The notes beneath the pieces were generated by a model, which saw only the letters and a program-made list of their open reading frames with translations, made no database searches and had not been told where the DNA came from. Below are positions 1-8,942 of a stretch of DNA of 64,000 nt, piece by piece. Both the position numbers and the translations under genes were made by a program. This DNA comes from Seleniibacterium sp963677135. Lineage in GTDB: Bacteria > Desulfobacterota > Desulfuromonadia > Desulfuromonadales > Geopsychrobacteraceae. The stretch spans positions 434,001 through 498,000 of the forward strand of contig CAXXLS010000014.1 in assembly GCA_963677135.2 (NCBI GenBank). Direction: 5' to 3'. Each line of letters begins with the position of its first letter. The first letter of the stretch is position 1.

Positions 1-821
1 ATTCGATCCCCCTGCTGCCCGCCCTGCCCGACAGCTACAACAATGTCCGGTCCTGCATCCATGGTGACGATGTCGATATTGAAACAATGGCCGAATATAT
101 CAGTCAGGACGTGTCCCTGAGCAGCCTTTTGCTGCGTTGGGCCAATTCCGCGCTGTTCGGCCAGAGATTTCAGGTCGATACCATAAAGAAGGCGATCATC
201 GTCCTGGGCACCGATATCGTGGAAAGCCTGATCCTCTCAGAATCAGTCAACCGGACCATCACCGAGAAAGCGCCGGAGGTCAAAGGGTTCGATATCGGCA
301 AGTTCAAAAAGCACTCCATGGCAACAGCCTGTCTGAGCAGGCTGCTGATCAAATCGATTTATCCCGCAGACAGTAAACGCCATGATCGCGCCTTTGTGGC
401 CGGCCTGCTCCACGATATGGGCAAACTGGTGGCCGCCTCATTTTTCCCCGCCAAATTTGAGAAGGCGATCACCTCGGCCAAACAGCATAAGCTCCCCCTG
501 CCCGAAGCGGAAAGACTGGCCTACCCGTCCGACCATGCCGAGCTGGGAGGATTTCTGGCCGAATGGTGGGCACTGCCGCCATTTATCGTCAACTCGATCT
601 ACTGGCACCACGCTCCGCAGAACTCGCCGGTCGAACCGGATATCATCATGGCGACCTATACCGCCAACCTGCTGAGCTACAGCTTCCATTACGGATCGAA
701 CGGCGACACCTTCGAGCGGGAGATCCCCGCAGAATTCGTCAGCAAGTTTTTCCTGACTGACGAAGCTATCGAAATTCTGCGCATGGAGACGGAAAATATC
801 ATCCGGGCCCTGGTCCGCTGA
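1..821 (+). CDS. HDOD domain protein, 5'-truncated by window edge
   Basis: The reading frame is open from base 3, and the residues before the first ATG (87), beginning IPLLPALPDSY, match the usual start of an HDOD domain. The gene therefore begins outside the window, probably only a short way upstream; about 272 residues are visible. The domain holds an HD pair in GLLHDMGKLV and the ISQD...LLLRWANSALFG segment typical of the family. HDOD proteins are generally non-catalytic or weakly characterised output/adaptor modules in signalling. No partner domain is visible in the part present. The downstream gene is convergent. Confidence 0.85.
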   Translation, partial: SIPLLPALPDSYNNVRSCIHGDDVDIETMAEYISQDVSLSSLLLRWANSALFGQRFQVDTIKKAIIVLGTDIVESLILSESVNRTITEKAPEVKGFDIGKFKKHSMATACLSRLLIKSIYPADSKRHDRAFVAGLLHDMGKLVAASFFPAKFEKAITSAKQHKLPLPEAERLAYPSDHAELGGFLAEWWALPPFIVNSIYWHHAPQNSPVEPDIIMATYTANLLSYSFHYGSNGDTFEREIPAEFVSKFFLTDEAIEILRMETENIIRALVR

Positions 822-837
822 CCGCTCTTGAACCGCG

Positions 838-2043
838 TCAAAAATACCAGCGCAACAGCATGCCACCACTGTCTCCGCCGCTGCCGAACTCACTGCCTGC
901 GGTCCTTTGCCCGACCTGAGCGTCGGCAGCTGCAGGCGCCTCCCCGCGGGCCCAGTTCCAGAACACATCCAGCTGCAGATTATCGGTCAGAGAGATGGAC
1001 ACCAGGGGTCGCAGCAGAAACGATTCGTCCTCCAGGTTGCAGATCAGCAGTCCATTGAGATTGACCAGCGGATGGAGTTGATAGGACGGTCCGATCAGCA
1101 GATAATGCCTGCCGAGTAAATAACTCAAACCTTCCAGGTAAGGGGCGGACGTCGCCACCGCCGGATAATCTTCCGGCCGATGGCCGCCGCTGCCATTGTA
1201 GAGGTATTCGGCCAGCAGATTGACACCACCGGCAAAACGGTACCAGAGTTCGATACCGGCGATCGTGAAGCGCTCATAAAGATCGCTGCCGGGCCGAGAG
1301 GGTTCCCCTCCATGGTACCAGCACCACTCGCCCCGGATGCCAAGGCCGCCGATCTCACCCGCCAGACCGACACCGCCCATGGTCCGTCCACGCAGGCGCC
1401 CCCCCAACAGCAACAGGTCAATCCCCTGTAGGCTATTGCCGAAGGAGATAAGGTAACTGTTGGCGGACTCCTGTTCTCCGAAAGTGACGGTCCCCCCCAG
1501 CTGACCGGCCAGCCCGAAATATTGAACCAGCCGGACAGCATCAACACCGGGGCGCACATCGGTATCAAGAGCATCGGGAGGGAACGGCGCGATCACATCC
1601 AGCGGGGAAAACAGGCTGATGCGGCCAAACCCGATCGCCTGGCGCCCCAGAGTCCACTGCAGCTCCCCCGTTTCACCATGCAGGTTGAGACGATCGATCT
1701 GCAGCAGACCGTCCCCATCGCCATGGCGAGACCAACGATGGGTCAGATCGAGAAAACGATTCTGCTCCTGGCCGGCGAAATAACCCGAACCAGCCTGATT
1801 GCTCCAGAGCAGATGCTGATCCAGAGCCATTTCAAAAGTCTGATTCCCGATGGCAGGAGCTCGCAGTTCCAGCCGTCCCGACGGCAGAAAATATCCCCCA
1901 TCCTTCCCCGATCCGCCAGCATTTTCAGTGTACAGCGCCAGCCCTTTTAGAGATCCGTTCAACTGGCTTCCGGGCAGTCGTTCGAAGGCCTGAAGGGGGG
2001 TGGCCGCAACACAGGCGATAAAGGCCAGAAGAACCAGCTTCAT
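838..2043 (-). CDS. Predicted outer-membrane beta-barrel protein
   Basis: 401 residues. It begins with a signal peptide (MKLVLLAFIACVAATPLQA) and ends in an aromatic residue (LLRWYF), as outer-membrane barrels do. The body alternates short amphipathic strands with Gly/Asn/Asp turns and resembles porin-like or DUF1302-like barrels, but I do not recognise a named family. It is the last gene of a five-gene minus-strand unit, and its start overlaps the end of the ATPase gene by 4 bp, so it is probably co-translated. From context I infer that it is the outer-membrane end of an envelope transport system whose inner-membrane part is the ABC transporter upstream. Confidence 0.7.
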   Translation of the reverse strand: MKLVLLAFIACVAATPLQAFERLPGSQLNGSLKGLALYTENAGGSGKDGGYFLPSGRLELRAPAIGNQTFEMALDQHLLWSNQAGSGYFAGQEQNRFLDLTHRWSRHGDGDGLLQIDRLNLHGETGELQWTLGRQAIGFGRISLFSPLDVIAPFPPDALDTDVRPGVDAVRLVQYFGLAGQLGGTVTFGEQESANSYLISFGNSLQGIDLLLLGGRLRGRTMGGVGLAGEIGGLGIRGEWCWYHGGEPSRPGSDLYERFTIAGIELWYRFAGGVNLLAEYLYNGSGGHRPEDYPAVATSAPYLEGLSYLLGRHYLLIGPSYQLHPLVNLNGLLICNLEDESFLLRPLVSISLTDNLQLDVFWNWARGEAPAAADAQVGQRTAGSEFGSGGDSGGMLLRWYF

Positions 2044-2717
2044 TGGTCAGACTCCAGCCTGCCGTCGACCAGTCGAATCACACGGTGGGCATGGCCGATC
2101 ACCAGAGGATCGTGGGAACTGAAGACAAAGGTCGTTCCCTGCTGTTGATTGAGGTTCTCCATCATCGCCAGCAATTCTTCACTGGCGTGAGTGTCGAGGC
2201 TGGCGGTCGGTTCGTCGGCCAGGACCAGAGTCGGATCCGAGGCCATGGCCCGGGCGATGGCAACCCGCTGCTGCTGACCGCCTGACAGATCGGCGGGACG
2301 CCGGTCTTCAAGCCCGGCCAGGCCCAGCTCAGCGAACAGGCGCCGGACCCGGGCGCGCCGCACTGCTTTGGCCACCCCCTGCAGCATCAGGGTAAATTCC
2401 GCATTCTCGGCGGCCGTCAGCACCGGAATCAGGTTGTAGGCCTGAAAGATAAAGCCGATTTTTTCCAGACGGATCCGGGCCAACCTTTTGCGTCCGGCCT
2501 GGCTGACGTTGCAGCCATCCAGCCAGACCTCCCCCCGGCTGGGCCGGTCAAGGCATCCCATCAGGTTAAGCAGCGTCGTTTTCCCGCTTCCGGACGGGCC
2601 TGCCAGAACCGTAAATTCCCCCGGAAAAACCCGCAGTGTCAGGTCGCTGATGGCCGTTACCTGCTGGCTGCCCAGGGAGTAAATTTTCGTCACCGATTTC
2701 ATGTCAACCAGGGCCAT
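2040..2717 (-). CDS. ABC transporter ATPase, LolD/MacB type
   Basis: 225 residues from the ATG at 2717. Walker A is GPSGSGKT, the signature is LSGGQQQRVAIARAMA and Walker B is LVLADEPTASLD, the pattern of the LolD/MacB/FtsE ATPase group. This group powers mechanotransmission exporters working on lipoproteins or periplasmic substrates. An alternative GTG start at 2747 has a good upstream GGGGGA and would add 10 residues; the ATG also has GGGAG about 9 bases upstream and gives the usual family N-terminus. It sits between two FtsX-type permeases upstream and the barrel gene downstream in one transcription unit. Confidence 0.9.
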   Translation of the reverse strand: MALVDMKSVTKIYSLGSQQVTAISDLTLRVFPGEFTVLAGPSGSGKTTLLNLMGCLDRPSRGEVWLDGCNVSQAGRKRLARIRLEKIGFIFQAYNLIPVLTAAENAEFTLMLQGVAKAVRRARVRRLFAELGLAGLEDRRPADLSGGQQQRVAIARAMASDPTLVLADEPTASLDTHASEELLAMMENLNQQQGTTFVFSSHDPLVIGHAHRVIRLVDGRLESDQ

Positions 2718-2757
2718 AAGCGTGGTCTCCCGCGAAACAGTCGTCACGAATCCCCCT

Positions 2758-3987
2758 TCAATGATGGCGAAGGGCCTCTGCCGGTTCGATCCGGCCGGTT
2801 TTGAAGGCCGGATAAAAGGCGGCGACCAGGGACAGGATGACGATAAAGACCGTCATCCACAGCATATAGGACAGATCCCAGTCAGCACGCATGATCGGAT
2901 CGAAAATGACGCCGCCATACTCCAGATCGCCTTCCATAAAAACGCGCAGGTCAAGTCCGACGCTGTGCAGATACCAGGTCAGCAGCCCCCCCAGAAGATT
3001 GCCGAGCAGGGCCGCCACCAGGCCGAGCAGCAACGCCTCGACATAAACCAGCAGCCGAACCCTCAACACACTGCAGCCGACCGCCAGAAAGGCTCCGAAT
3101 TCACGGAACCGCTCCATGACGGACATGAGCAGGGTATTGATGACACCGATGGTCACAATCAGCAGCAGGACAATAGCGATGAACTGGCCACTGGTATAAT
3201 CCAGCTTGATGGCATTGGCCAGGTTGGGCATAGCTTCGTCCCACAGATAGACCCGCAGATCCGGTCGGTTCTCGAGCATGGTCCTGATGGCCGGCAGCAT
3301 CTTGCCTGCCAGATCCTGATCGTTCAGAATGACTGCCAGTTCATGGACCTTCCCTTCACCTCCTGCCAGGGCGGCCGCCCGCTCCCGCCCCACCAGCAGC
3401 AGGGAGTTGTCGATCCCCTTGATCCCGGTGCGCACCTCCCCCTGAACCCGGAACATGTCACTGACCAGGTCACGGTCTGCCCCCTGCAGGGTCACGACGA
3501 ATTTCTGTCCCGGCTTCAGCTGCAGTTCCGTCATCAGCCGGTTGCCAAGCAAAGCCCGACGCCCTCCGGGCTCAGGCAGATCCTGCGACGACAGGCTCTT
3601 CAGATAGGGGTTGACCTGCACCTCCAGGGCCGGGTCAACCCCGGTCACCACCACCCCCCGGCTTTCCCGGCTCGATTGCGCCAACCCCGGCAGGTAAAGA
3701 CGCGGCAGCACCGTTTCAACCCCGTTAAGGGCCGCAATCTCCACCGGAAGCCCTCCCGGGTCGAAGGTCAGTTTCTCGTCACGGCTGGCGAGATAACCGT
3801 CACGGTAAATCACCAGGTGCCCGGTTCCGGCACGAACACCGCTGTCGATCATCGCCGCATAAACTCCGACCGACAGGTTGTGGGATCCCTGTACCAGCAT
3901 CAGGGTCAGGCTGAGAGCCAGCAGGGTGATCAGGGTCCGTCTGCGGTTGCGCCAGAGATTTTTCCAGGCCAGGCTCAGGATATCCAT
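2758..3987 (-). CDS. FtsX/MacB-type ABC transporter permease (second of pair)
   Basis: 409 residues. There is one N-terminal membrane segment after the motif AWKNLWRNRRRTLIT, then a large periplasmic domain (about 45-260), then three C-terminal membrane segments, as in LolC/LolE/MacB. The C-terminal region has the family pattern around MSVMERFREFGAFLAVGC. The gene lies 3 bp downstream of a related permease of nearly the same length, so the transporter is probably a LolCE-like heterodimer powered by the following ATPase. The substrate cannot be read from sequence; a lipid or lipoprotein is inferred from the LolA-like protein encoded first in the unit. Confidence 0.88.
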   Translation of the reverse strand: MDILSLAWKNLWRNRRRTLITLLALSLTLMLVQGSHNLSVGVYAAMIDSGVRAGTGHLVIYRDGYLASRDEKLTFDPGGLPVEIAALNGVETVLPRLYLPGLAQSSRESRGVVVTGVDPALEVQVNPYLKSLSSQDLPEPGGRRALLGNRLMTELQLKPGQKFVVTLQGADRDLVSDMFRVQGEVRTGIKGIDNSLLLVGRERAAALAGGEGKVHELAVILNDQDLAGKMLPAIRTMLENRPDLRVYLWDEAMPNLANAIKLDYTSGQFIAIVLLLIVTIGVINTLLMSVMERFREFGAFLAVGCSVLRVRLLVYVEALLLGLVAALLGNLLGGLLTWYLHSVGLDLRVFMEGDLEYGGVIFDPIMRADWDLSYMLWMTVFIVILSLVAAFYPAFKTGRIEPAEALRHH

Positions 3988-3990
3988 AGG

Positions 3991-5208
3991 CTAGTCTTCC
4001 CGAATCGCCTGGACAGGCTGCATTCTGGCAGCCCGGTTGGCGGGTAGAAACCCTGCCAGCAGACACACCACCAGCAGGGCCAGGCCGGGGATATAAAAAT
4101 TGGCGGGTTCGATGACCGCACTCAGTCTCGGCAGGATGGTCCCTCCGGCATAGGTGATCGGGGTCAGGGATCCGGACAGATCGATACCGAAAATAACCAT
4201 GTAGAGGGTCAACAGGAATCCGCAACAGGTTCCGGCGACCAGACCGATGCCCCCCATCACCAGGGTTTCCAGGAGCACCAGCAAACGGACCTGTCCGGGA
4301 CGCAGTCCGATGGCCATCAGCACTCCGAACTCGCAGGTCCGTTCCATCACCGACATGAAGAAGGTGTTGAGGATACCGAGCCCGGTGGCAAAGTAGAGAA
4401 TCGATACGAAAATCAGACGCGACACGTCGTAGCTGGCAATGACCTCTTTCATCTCGGGCAGCATCTCTCCCCAGTCAAAAAGTTCGAGCCCGTCCGGCAG
4501 CCGGGGACGCAGTGCAGCGGCGAGGCTGGCCGCCTCCAGAGGGCGCCTGATGCGCAGGGAGATCTCATGCAGGCGGCCGGGCAGAACCAGAAGGTCCTGC
4601 AGCCAGCCCAGGGGCACCAGAACCAGGCTGTTGTCATGTCCAACATCGCCGGTCGCAAAGATTCCGCGGACGACCAGGAGGTCATTGCCGATGGAACCGT
4701 CGGCGGCCTGAGAGACGAAGACCAGTTCGTCCCCAGTTTGAACCTCAAGCCGCCTGGCCAGTCCGACCCCCAGCACCGCCCCGTTGCGGTCGCCCGGCGC
4801 CAGATAGGTCCCGTCCTGCAGTTGCTCCTGAAACCTGGTGACCTGCCGTTCCCGGTCGGGCCGGATGCCGATCAGTTCCCCGGGGACGCTGTTCTGGCCG
4901 TGGGACAGCAACCCAAAGCCGCGCAACCGCGGCGAAGCGCCTAGAATCTCCGGCGAGGTCAGCAATTCGAGGGGCTGGTCGGCACGGAAATTCGTAAACA
5001 GGTCACGATCGTCCTGATACCCGGCGGCGCTGATCACCAGGTGACCGAAATACTGTTCGGTCACGGAACTGAGCATATCTCTGAACATTCCGGAAAAAAT
5101 CCCAAGGCAAAGCATCAGCAATGCCGCAGAGAGGGTCATCGCCGACAGGGTCAGCAGCGTCCGCCGGCGGTTGCGCCAGACATTCCGTATCGCCAGGGCT
5201 AACAGCAT
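3991..5208 (-). CDS. FtsX/MacB-type ABC transporter permease (first of pair)
   Basis: 405 residues with the same plan as its neighbour: AIRNVWRNRRRTLLTL, one membrane helix, a periplasmic MacB-like domain, then three C-terminal helices with MSVMERTCEFGVLMAIGL. It probably pairs with the downstream permease. Its ATG overlaps the stop of the LolA-like gene (TGATG), indicating translational coupling. The N-terminal WRNRRRTL motif is shared by both permeases, so they probably arose by duplication, although they have diverged widely in the periplasmic domain. Confidence 0.88.
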   Translation of the reverse strand: MLLALAIRNVWRNRRRTLLTLSAMTLSAALLMLCLGIFSGMFRDMLSSVTEQYFGHLVISAAGYQDDRDLFTNFRADQPLELLTSPEILGASPRLRGFGLLSHGQNSVPGELIGIRPDRERQVTRFQEQLQDGTYLAPGDRNGAVLGVGLARRLEVQTGDELVFVSQAADGSIGNDLLVVRGIFATGDVGHDNSLVLVPLGWLQDLLVLPGRLHEISLRIRRPLEAASLAAALRPRLPDGLELFDWGEMLPEMKEVIASYDVSRLIFVSILYFATGLGILNTFFMSVMERTCEFGVLMAIGLRPGQVRLLVLLETLVMGGIGLVAGTCCGFLLTLYMVIFGIDLSGSLTPITYAGGTILPRLSAVIEPANFYIPGLALLVVCLLAGFLPANRAARMQPVQAIRED

Positions 5209-5954
5209 CAGTGCCGTCCTTTGAGTTGTCTCAGGGAAAAAAAGGTGTCGGGCAGGGCCATGTCGAATTCCAGATCACGATACTGCATCACCGTCTTTTC
5301 ACCGGGCCTGGCAACCGGAATCACGGTCATCCTCAAGGGCACGACCCGGCCGCTGACGGTCTGGACATCGGCAAAGTCGATCCGCCGGATCAGGATGTCC
5401 TCCTCATCGAAATATTCGATCCGACTCGGAACCAGGGGAGATTTGATGATCCGGTAGCGCAACCGGCCCCAGACCACCGCGGCATCCGGCTTGGGGATGG
5501 CGGCGATCAGCCAGAAGCGATCGTCCTCGGCGAGCAGTTCAAAATCATAATCTTCGTCAATCCGGTTGGCTTTGACCAGATCATCATTGGTGATGTGGCT
5601 GCCCATCCAGGCCCCGCCCATCATCGAGGGGGGGATCCGAATGACCCGGTCGACCTTGGGCAGGTAGTTCCAGACGTCATCGTCAACCTTGAGCGTCGCC
5701 ACCCCCTTTTCTTTAGCGGGTTCAAGAATCCTGATCAGGAACCGGTCCCGCCCCCGGGACCAGGAGGCAAGGGTCAGGTGGCGTTCCCAATGCCCGGTCA
5801 CCACGGTCATCGCCACCGTGGCCGCGGAGGATTCTCCGTTGTATTGCCGCTCGACCTGCTCGATCAAGGCGCGCAGATCGAGGGGCTCGGCAGAGTTCCC
5901 GGTGGCCGGTAAAAGAACTCCGCAGCAGATCATCAGGACCACAAATACTCGCAT
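5208..5954 (-). CDS. LolA-like outer-membrane lipoprotein-sorting protein
   Basis: 248 residues from the ATG at 5954, which has GGGGAG about 8 bases upstream and opens a signal peptide (MRVFVVLMICCGVLLPATG). An upstream in-frame ATG at 6026 gives no sensible leader. The mature part has features of the LolA_like family usually annotated as outer membrane lipoprotein-sorting protein: FLIRILEPAKEKGVATL, DDDVWNYLPKVDRVIRI, GSHITNDDL. Such proteins are periplasmic carriers of hydrophobic cargo with an unclosed beta-barrel fold. It is first in the five-gene unit and overlaps the first permease gene by 1 bp. True LolA function is unlikely; a dedicated carrier for this transporter is inferred. Confidence 0.8.
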   Translation of the reverse strand: MRVFVVLMICCGVLLPATGNSAEPLDLRALIEQVERQYNGESSAATVAMTVVTGHWERHLTLASWSRGRDRFLIRILEPAKEKGVATLKVDDDVWNYLPKVDRVIRIPPSMMGGAWMGSHITNDDLVKANRIDEDYDFELLAEDDRFWLIAAIPKPDAAVVWGRLRYRIIKSPLVPSRIEYFDEEDILIRRIDFADVQTVSGRVVPLRMTVIPVARPGEKTVMQYRDLEFDMALPDTFFSLRQLKGRH

Positions 5955-6043
5955 CGAATCGCTCCCCCTGAAACATCCGTCCCTCATATGAAGCATAGCG
6001 TAAAATAGTACTTTTTTCCCCGCCATGCCGGGTCTTAGCAGGC

Positions 6044-6072
6044 TTGCACCCGAACAGGGGCTGTGGTATCAA
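6044..6072 (+). promoter_or_regulatory. Candidate sigma-70 promoter for the MoxR operon
   Basis: TTGCAC and TATCAA are separated by 17 bases, about 50 bases upstream of the AAA ATPase gene. The match to consensus is moderate. The envelope module is transcribed divergently from the same intergenic region, but I could not find a convincing promoter for it. Confidence 0.4.
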
Positions 6073-6124
6073 TAGCTGACAACTTGAGTATGAATTTCCA
6101 GGCAATACATGAAACGGGCTCGCT

Positions 6125-7186
6125 ATGAATATTGAACAGATGAAAATCGTTCTGAAGGAGATTCTGACCAGGACCGATCTGACGCCCTGCGTCGTCGGGC
6201 ACCGAGGGGTCGGAAAAACCGCCGGGATCATCCAGGTCTGCAAGGAAATCGGGCACCGCTACGTACCTCTGCGCCTCGGCCAGATGGAAGTCGGAGACCT
6301 GGTCGGCATCCCCTACCGCGAAGGTGACGTCATGCACTGGTCGCGGCCGAGTTGGTGGCCTGAAGACGATGCTCCTCCCACAGTCGTTCATTGCGACGAG
6401 CTGAACCGGGCTCAGCAGGAGGACACCCTGCAGGCCATTTTTCAATTCGTGGAACCCCCCTCTGAGGGACAGCAACGCGCGTTGCACACCCACAAGCTTT
6501 CCTCACGGCATCGGGTCGTAGTCGCCATCAACCCACCCGACGGGACCTACCAGGTGGCCCCCCTTGACCGGGCCCTGCTTGACCGGATGATCGTCATCCA
6601 GGTCGAAAGTGATGCCGAGTGCTGGTCACGCTACGCCCGACAGGAAAATTTCGACGCCATGGTGCGCCAGTTCATTCATTCCAATCAACAGTTCCTGGCC
6701 CTGAACAGTCCCGATTTCGACATGCAGGTCGAACCGTCGGAACGGGCCTGGGAAATGGTCAGCACCCTGCGTCAGCACTGCCGTTTCCCCAGAGAACTGG
6801 AAATGGAAGTTTACAGTGGCGTGATCGGGCGGGACGCCGCAGTCAGTTTTCTGCAGTGGTGTTCCGAACAGCAGGAGCGTCCGCTGCTGGCTGAGGACAT
6901 CCTGGTCAACTGGCCGGCCATCGCCGAGCAAGCGGCCTCCCAACGGGATGATATCCAGGCGGCGACCATGAACGATCTGATCACCTCACTGCAGACCAGG
7001 CCCGACCTGAGCAGCCAGGAACAGGACCACCTGGTGGCCTACATCGACACCCTGCCCCGTGACATGCGTTTCGGTCTGGTCAAAGCCTTGCTGCGGATTC
7101 CGGCGGTCGCCAATATCCTCTGTCAGGATAAATATGATGACGTCATACTCGACACCATCCGACACATCAGCCAGGATGTCGCCTGA
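6125..7186 (+). CDS. MoxR-type AAA ATPase
   Basis: 353 residues. Walker A is GHRGVGKT (about 26-33) and Walker B is VVHCDELNRA, followed by the MoxR-like pattern of an NPP sensor (VVAINPPDGTYQVAPLDRALLDR). MoxR ATPases act as chaperone-like activators, usually together with a VWA-domain protein, and that is the next gene here. The two genes overlap (ATG of the VWA gene inside the last codons), so the pair is co-translated. The target of the pair is unknown. The C-terminal third is helical and not assignable. Confidence 0.85.
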   Translation: MNIEQMKIVLKEILTRTDLTPCVVGHRGVGKTAGIIQVCKEIGHRYVPLRLGQMEVGDLVGIPYREGDVMHWSRPSWWPEDDAPPTVVHCDELNRAQQEDTLQAIFQFVEPPSEGQQRALHTHKLSSRHRVVVAINPPDGTYQVAPLDRALLDRMIVIQVESDAECWSRYARQENFDAMVRQFIHSNQQFLALNSPDFDMQVEPSERAWEMVSTLRQHCRFPRELEMEVYSGVIGRDAAVSFLQWCSEQQERPLLAEDILVNWPAIAEQAASQRDDIQAATMNDLITSLQTRPDLSSQEQDHLVAYIDTLPRDMRFGLVKALLRIPAVANILCQDKYDDVILDTIRHISQDVA

Positions 7187-8381
7187 CCCTTTGCGCCCCC
7201 TGCAGGATACCATCGTCAAGCTGCTCAAGGACCGGCCTTTTTACGGCCAGTTCCTGCTGCAATTCAGACGCCGTCAGATGACTGGACCGAAAGCCGTCGC
7301 AACCACCATTGCCGACGGGGTCCCCACCCTGCTCATCAATCCCGAACGCTATGCTCTTTTTTCCGACCTTGAGCAGCAGGCGCTGCTTGAGCATCTGATC
7401 AAGCATATCCTTCACCTTCATCCGAGCCGCCGCAAGGAACGCCAGTCTTGGGCCTGGGACCTGGCCTGCGATCTGGCCATCAATCCCGGGATCGCCAACC
7501 TGCCTCCGGAAGCCCCCCAGCCGCAGCGGCTGCGGCTTCCGGAGGGGTTGGCCGCCGAGGAATATTACCAGCGACTGCTCAGCCTCCCGGAACTGGGGTC
7601 CCTGCAGCGGCAAGGCAGAGGAACCACTCGGGACAGCGCCCAGTCCGGGCAGGCCGCCAACGGCGACCGGGAGCAAACCATGACCGACAGCCAGCCCATC
7701 GACGATCATCAGCACTGGAAAGAGGCTGACCGCACCCCCCTGAGTCTGTCCGAACAGGTGGTCAGGAACATGGTGCGTTCTGCCTGGAAAAAGTGCCGGG
7801 ACGATATCGATGAGGCATTAGCCGGCCTGATTCAACCGTTTCTCGCCCCGCCCCGTATCCCCTGGCAGCAGATTCTCAGGCAATTTGTCGGCAACGCCGG
7901 CCGGGTTGGCAAGACGACCACCTGGGCACGGCAGCACCGGCGCTTCGGCCAGCTGACCCCGGGTGTTCGCAAGCAGCAGTACCTCAACCTGCTGGTTGCC
8001 GTTGACGTGAGTGACTCCACCGACACCCAGGCCCTGAGGGAAGCCTTTGCCGGCGAACTCATGCATATTGCCCGCAGCCGCCAAAGCCGGATCACGGTTG
8101 TCTATGCCGGCAGTCGCATTCAGAAAATTGAAACCTTCAGCGGAAATCAGCAGGTGGTCGAAGTTTTTCGCGGCGGCGGATTTACCGATTTCCGGCCGGC
8201 GTTCGACTATGCCGGTCAGCTTCAGCCGAGACCGGCAGCCGTTATTTACCTGACTGACGGCTATGGCGAGGCTCCCGCGACCTGTGATATTCCAACCCTC
8301 TGGGTGTTGTCACCGGACGGCAGGAAACCCGCCAGTTGGGGGGTAGAACTTCATCTGGACAGTATTGAGGAGAAATCATGA
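7176..8381 (+). CDS. VWA-like protein of the DUF2201 family
   Basis: 401 residues from the ATG at 7176, which overlaps the end of the ATPase gene; longer in-frame starts lie inside that gene and give an unrelated leader. The N-terminal part resembles the putative metallopeptidase domain of DUF2201 proteins, but the usual HExxH is replaced by EHLIKHILHLH (residues 72-82), so peptidase activity is doubtful. The C-terminal part is a VWA domain with a metal site: DVSDSTD, then GGGFTDF, then YLTDGYG. The middle is polar and probably disordered. It is the likely partner of the MoxR-type ATPase. Confidence 0.82.
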   Translation: MSPDPLRPLQDTIVKLLKDRPFYGQFLLQFRRRQMTGPKAVATTIADGVPTLLINPERYALFSDLEQQALLEHLIKHILHLHPSRRKERQSWAWDLACDLAINPGIANLPPEAPQPQRLRLPEGLAAEEYYQRLLSLPELGSLQRQGRGTTRDSAQSGQAANGDREQTMTDSQPIDDHQHWKEADRTPLSLSEQVVRNMVRSAWKKCRDDIDEALAGLIQPFLAPPRIPWQQILRQFVGNAGRVGKTTTWARQHRRFGQLTPGVRKQQYLNLLVAVDVSDSTDTQALREAFAGELMHIARSRQSRITVVYAGSRIQKIETFSGNQQVVEVFRGGGFTDFRPAFDYAGQLQPRPAAVIYLTDGYGEAPATCDIPTLWVLSPDGRKPASWGVELHLDSIEEKS

Positions 8382-8788
8382 CCATCGAGCGGCAGCAACC
8401 CATGTCTGAGCAGACCATTACCGAGTATCTTCAAGAGCGGGGCGCCAAGGTGCGCAGTCGCTCCGGACGCAACGATCATTACGGCTCTCCCCGTGATTTT
8501 TCTTTCGAGGTAAGAGCCTTGTTTGCCAACAACCTGGGTCTGCAGATTACCGCCAGGCAGTACAATTACCGAGATCCGTGGGAAGCCTCCGGGCGGGTGA
8601 ATGACCTCGTCGATCTGACCCTGCTCCACAATGGACAGTTCAGCGAACTCCCTCGCGGCTACCGCTTTTTTCAGGGCACCGATACCGAAGAAAATATAGA
8701 TTTCAAAAAATTCACTGAAATAATTGACGAAATCGTCACGGTCAATCCCAAGCTCTTCACCCTGCAGTCATTGACCGGGGATTTATAA
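8378..8788 (+). CDS. Unknown small protein in MoxR-VWA operon
   Basis: 136 residues; the ATG overlaps the VWA stop codon (ATGA), so it belongs to the same operon. There is no signal peptide or membrane segment. The composition is mixed, with a patch of aromatic and basic residues (QITARQYNYRDPWEASGR). I do not recognise the family. Tight coupling suggests a dedicated substrate, regulator or third subunit of the ATPase-VWA pair. Confidence 0.75.
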   Translation: MTIERQQPMSEQTITEYLQERGAKVRSRSGRNDHYGSPRDFSFEVRALFANNLGLQITARQYNYRDPWEASGRVNDLVDLTLLHNGQFSELPRGYRFFQGTDTEENIDFKKFTEIIDEIVTVNPKLFTLQSLTGDL

Positions 8789-8826
8789 AGAAACCGAAAA
8801 TGGATGAACCCATAGGAAAATTAAAT

Positions 8827-8855
8827 TTGACTAACACCACATCAACCGGCATAAT
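8827..8855 (+). promoter_or_regulatory. Candidate sigma-70 promoter for the GGDEF-EAL gene
   Basis: TTGACT, 17 bases, CATAAT; close to consensus and with optimal spacing. It lies about 90 bases upstream of the gene and in an AT-richer gap following the VWA operon. Confidence 0.5.
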
Positions 8856-8942
8856 GCATGAGAGTGACCACATGAACACCGAATAAACATTAAAGAGGAT
8901 TTAGATATCTTCCATACCGTAAAATTACAAAGGCGGCAGGAC

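Noticed and set aside
2701..4047. Plus-strand open frame of 448 codons
   Set aside because: Antisense to an ABC permease with clear motifs and membrane pattern; Gln/His/Pro-rich product.
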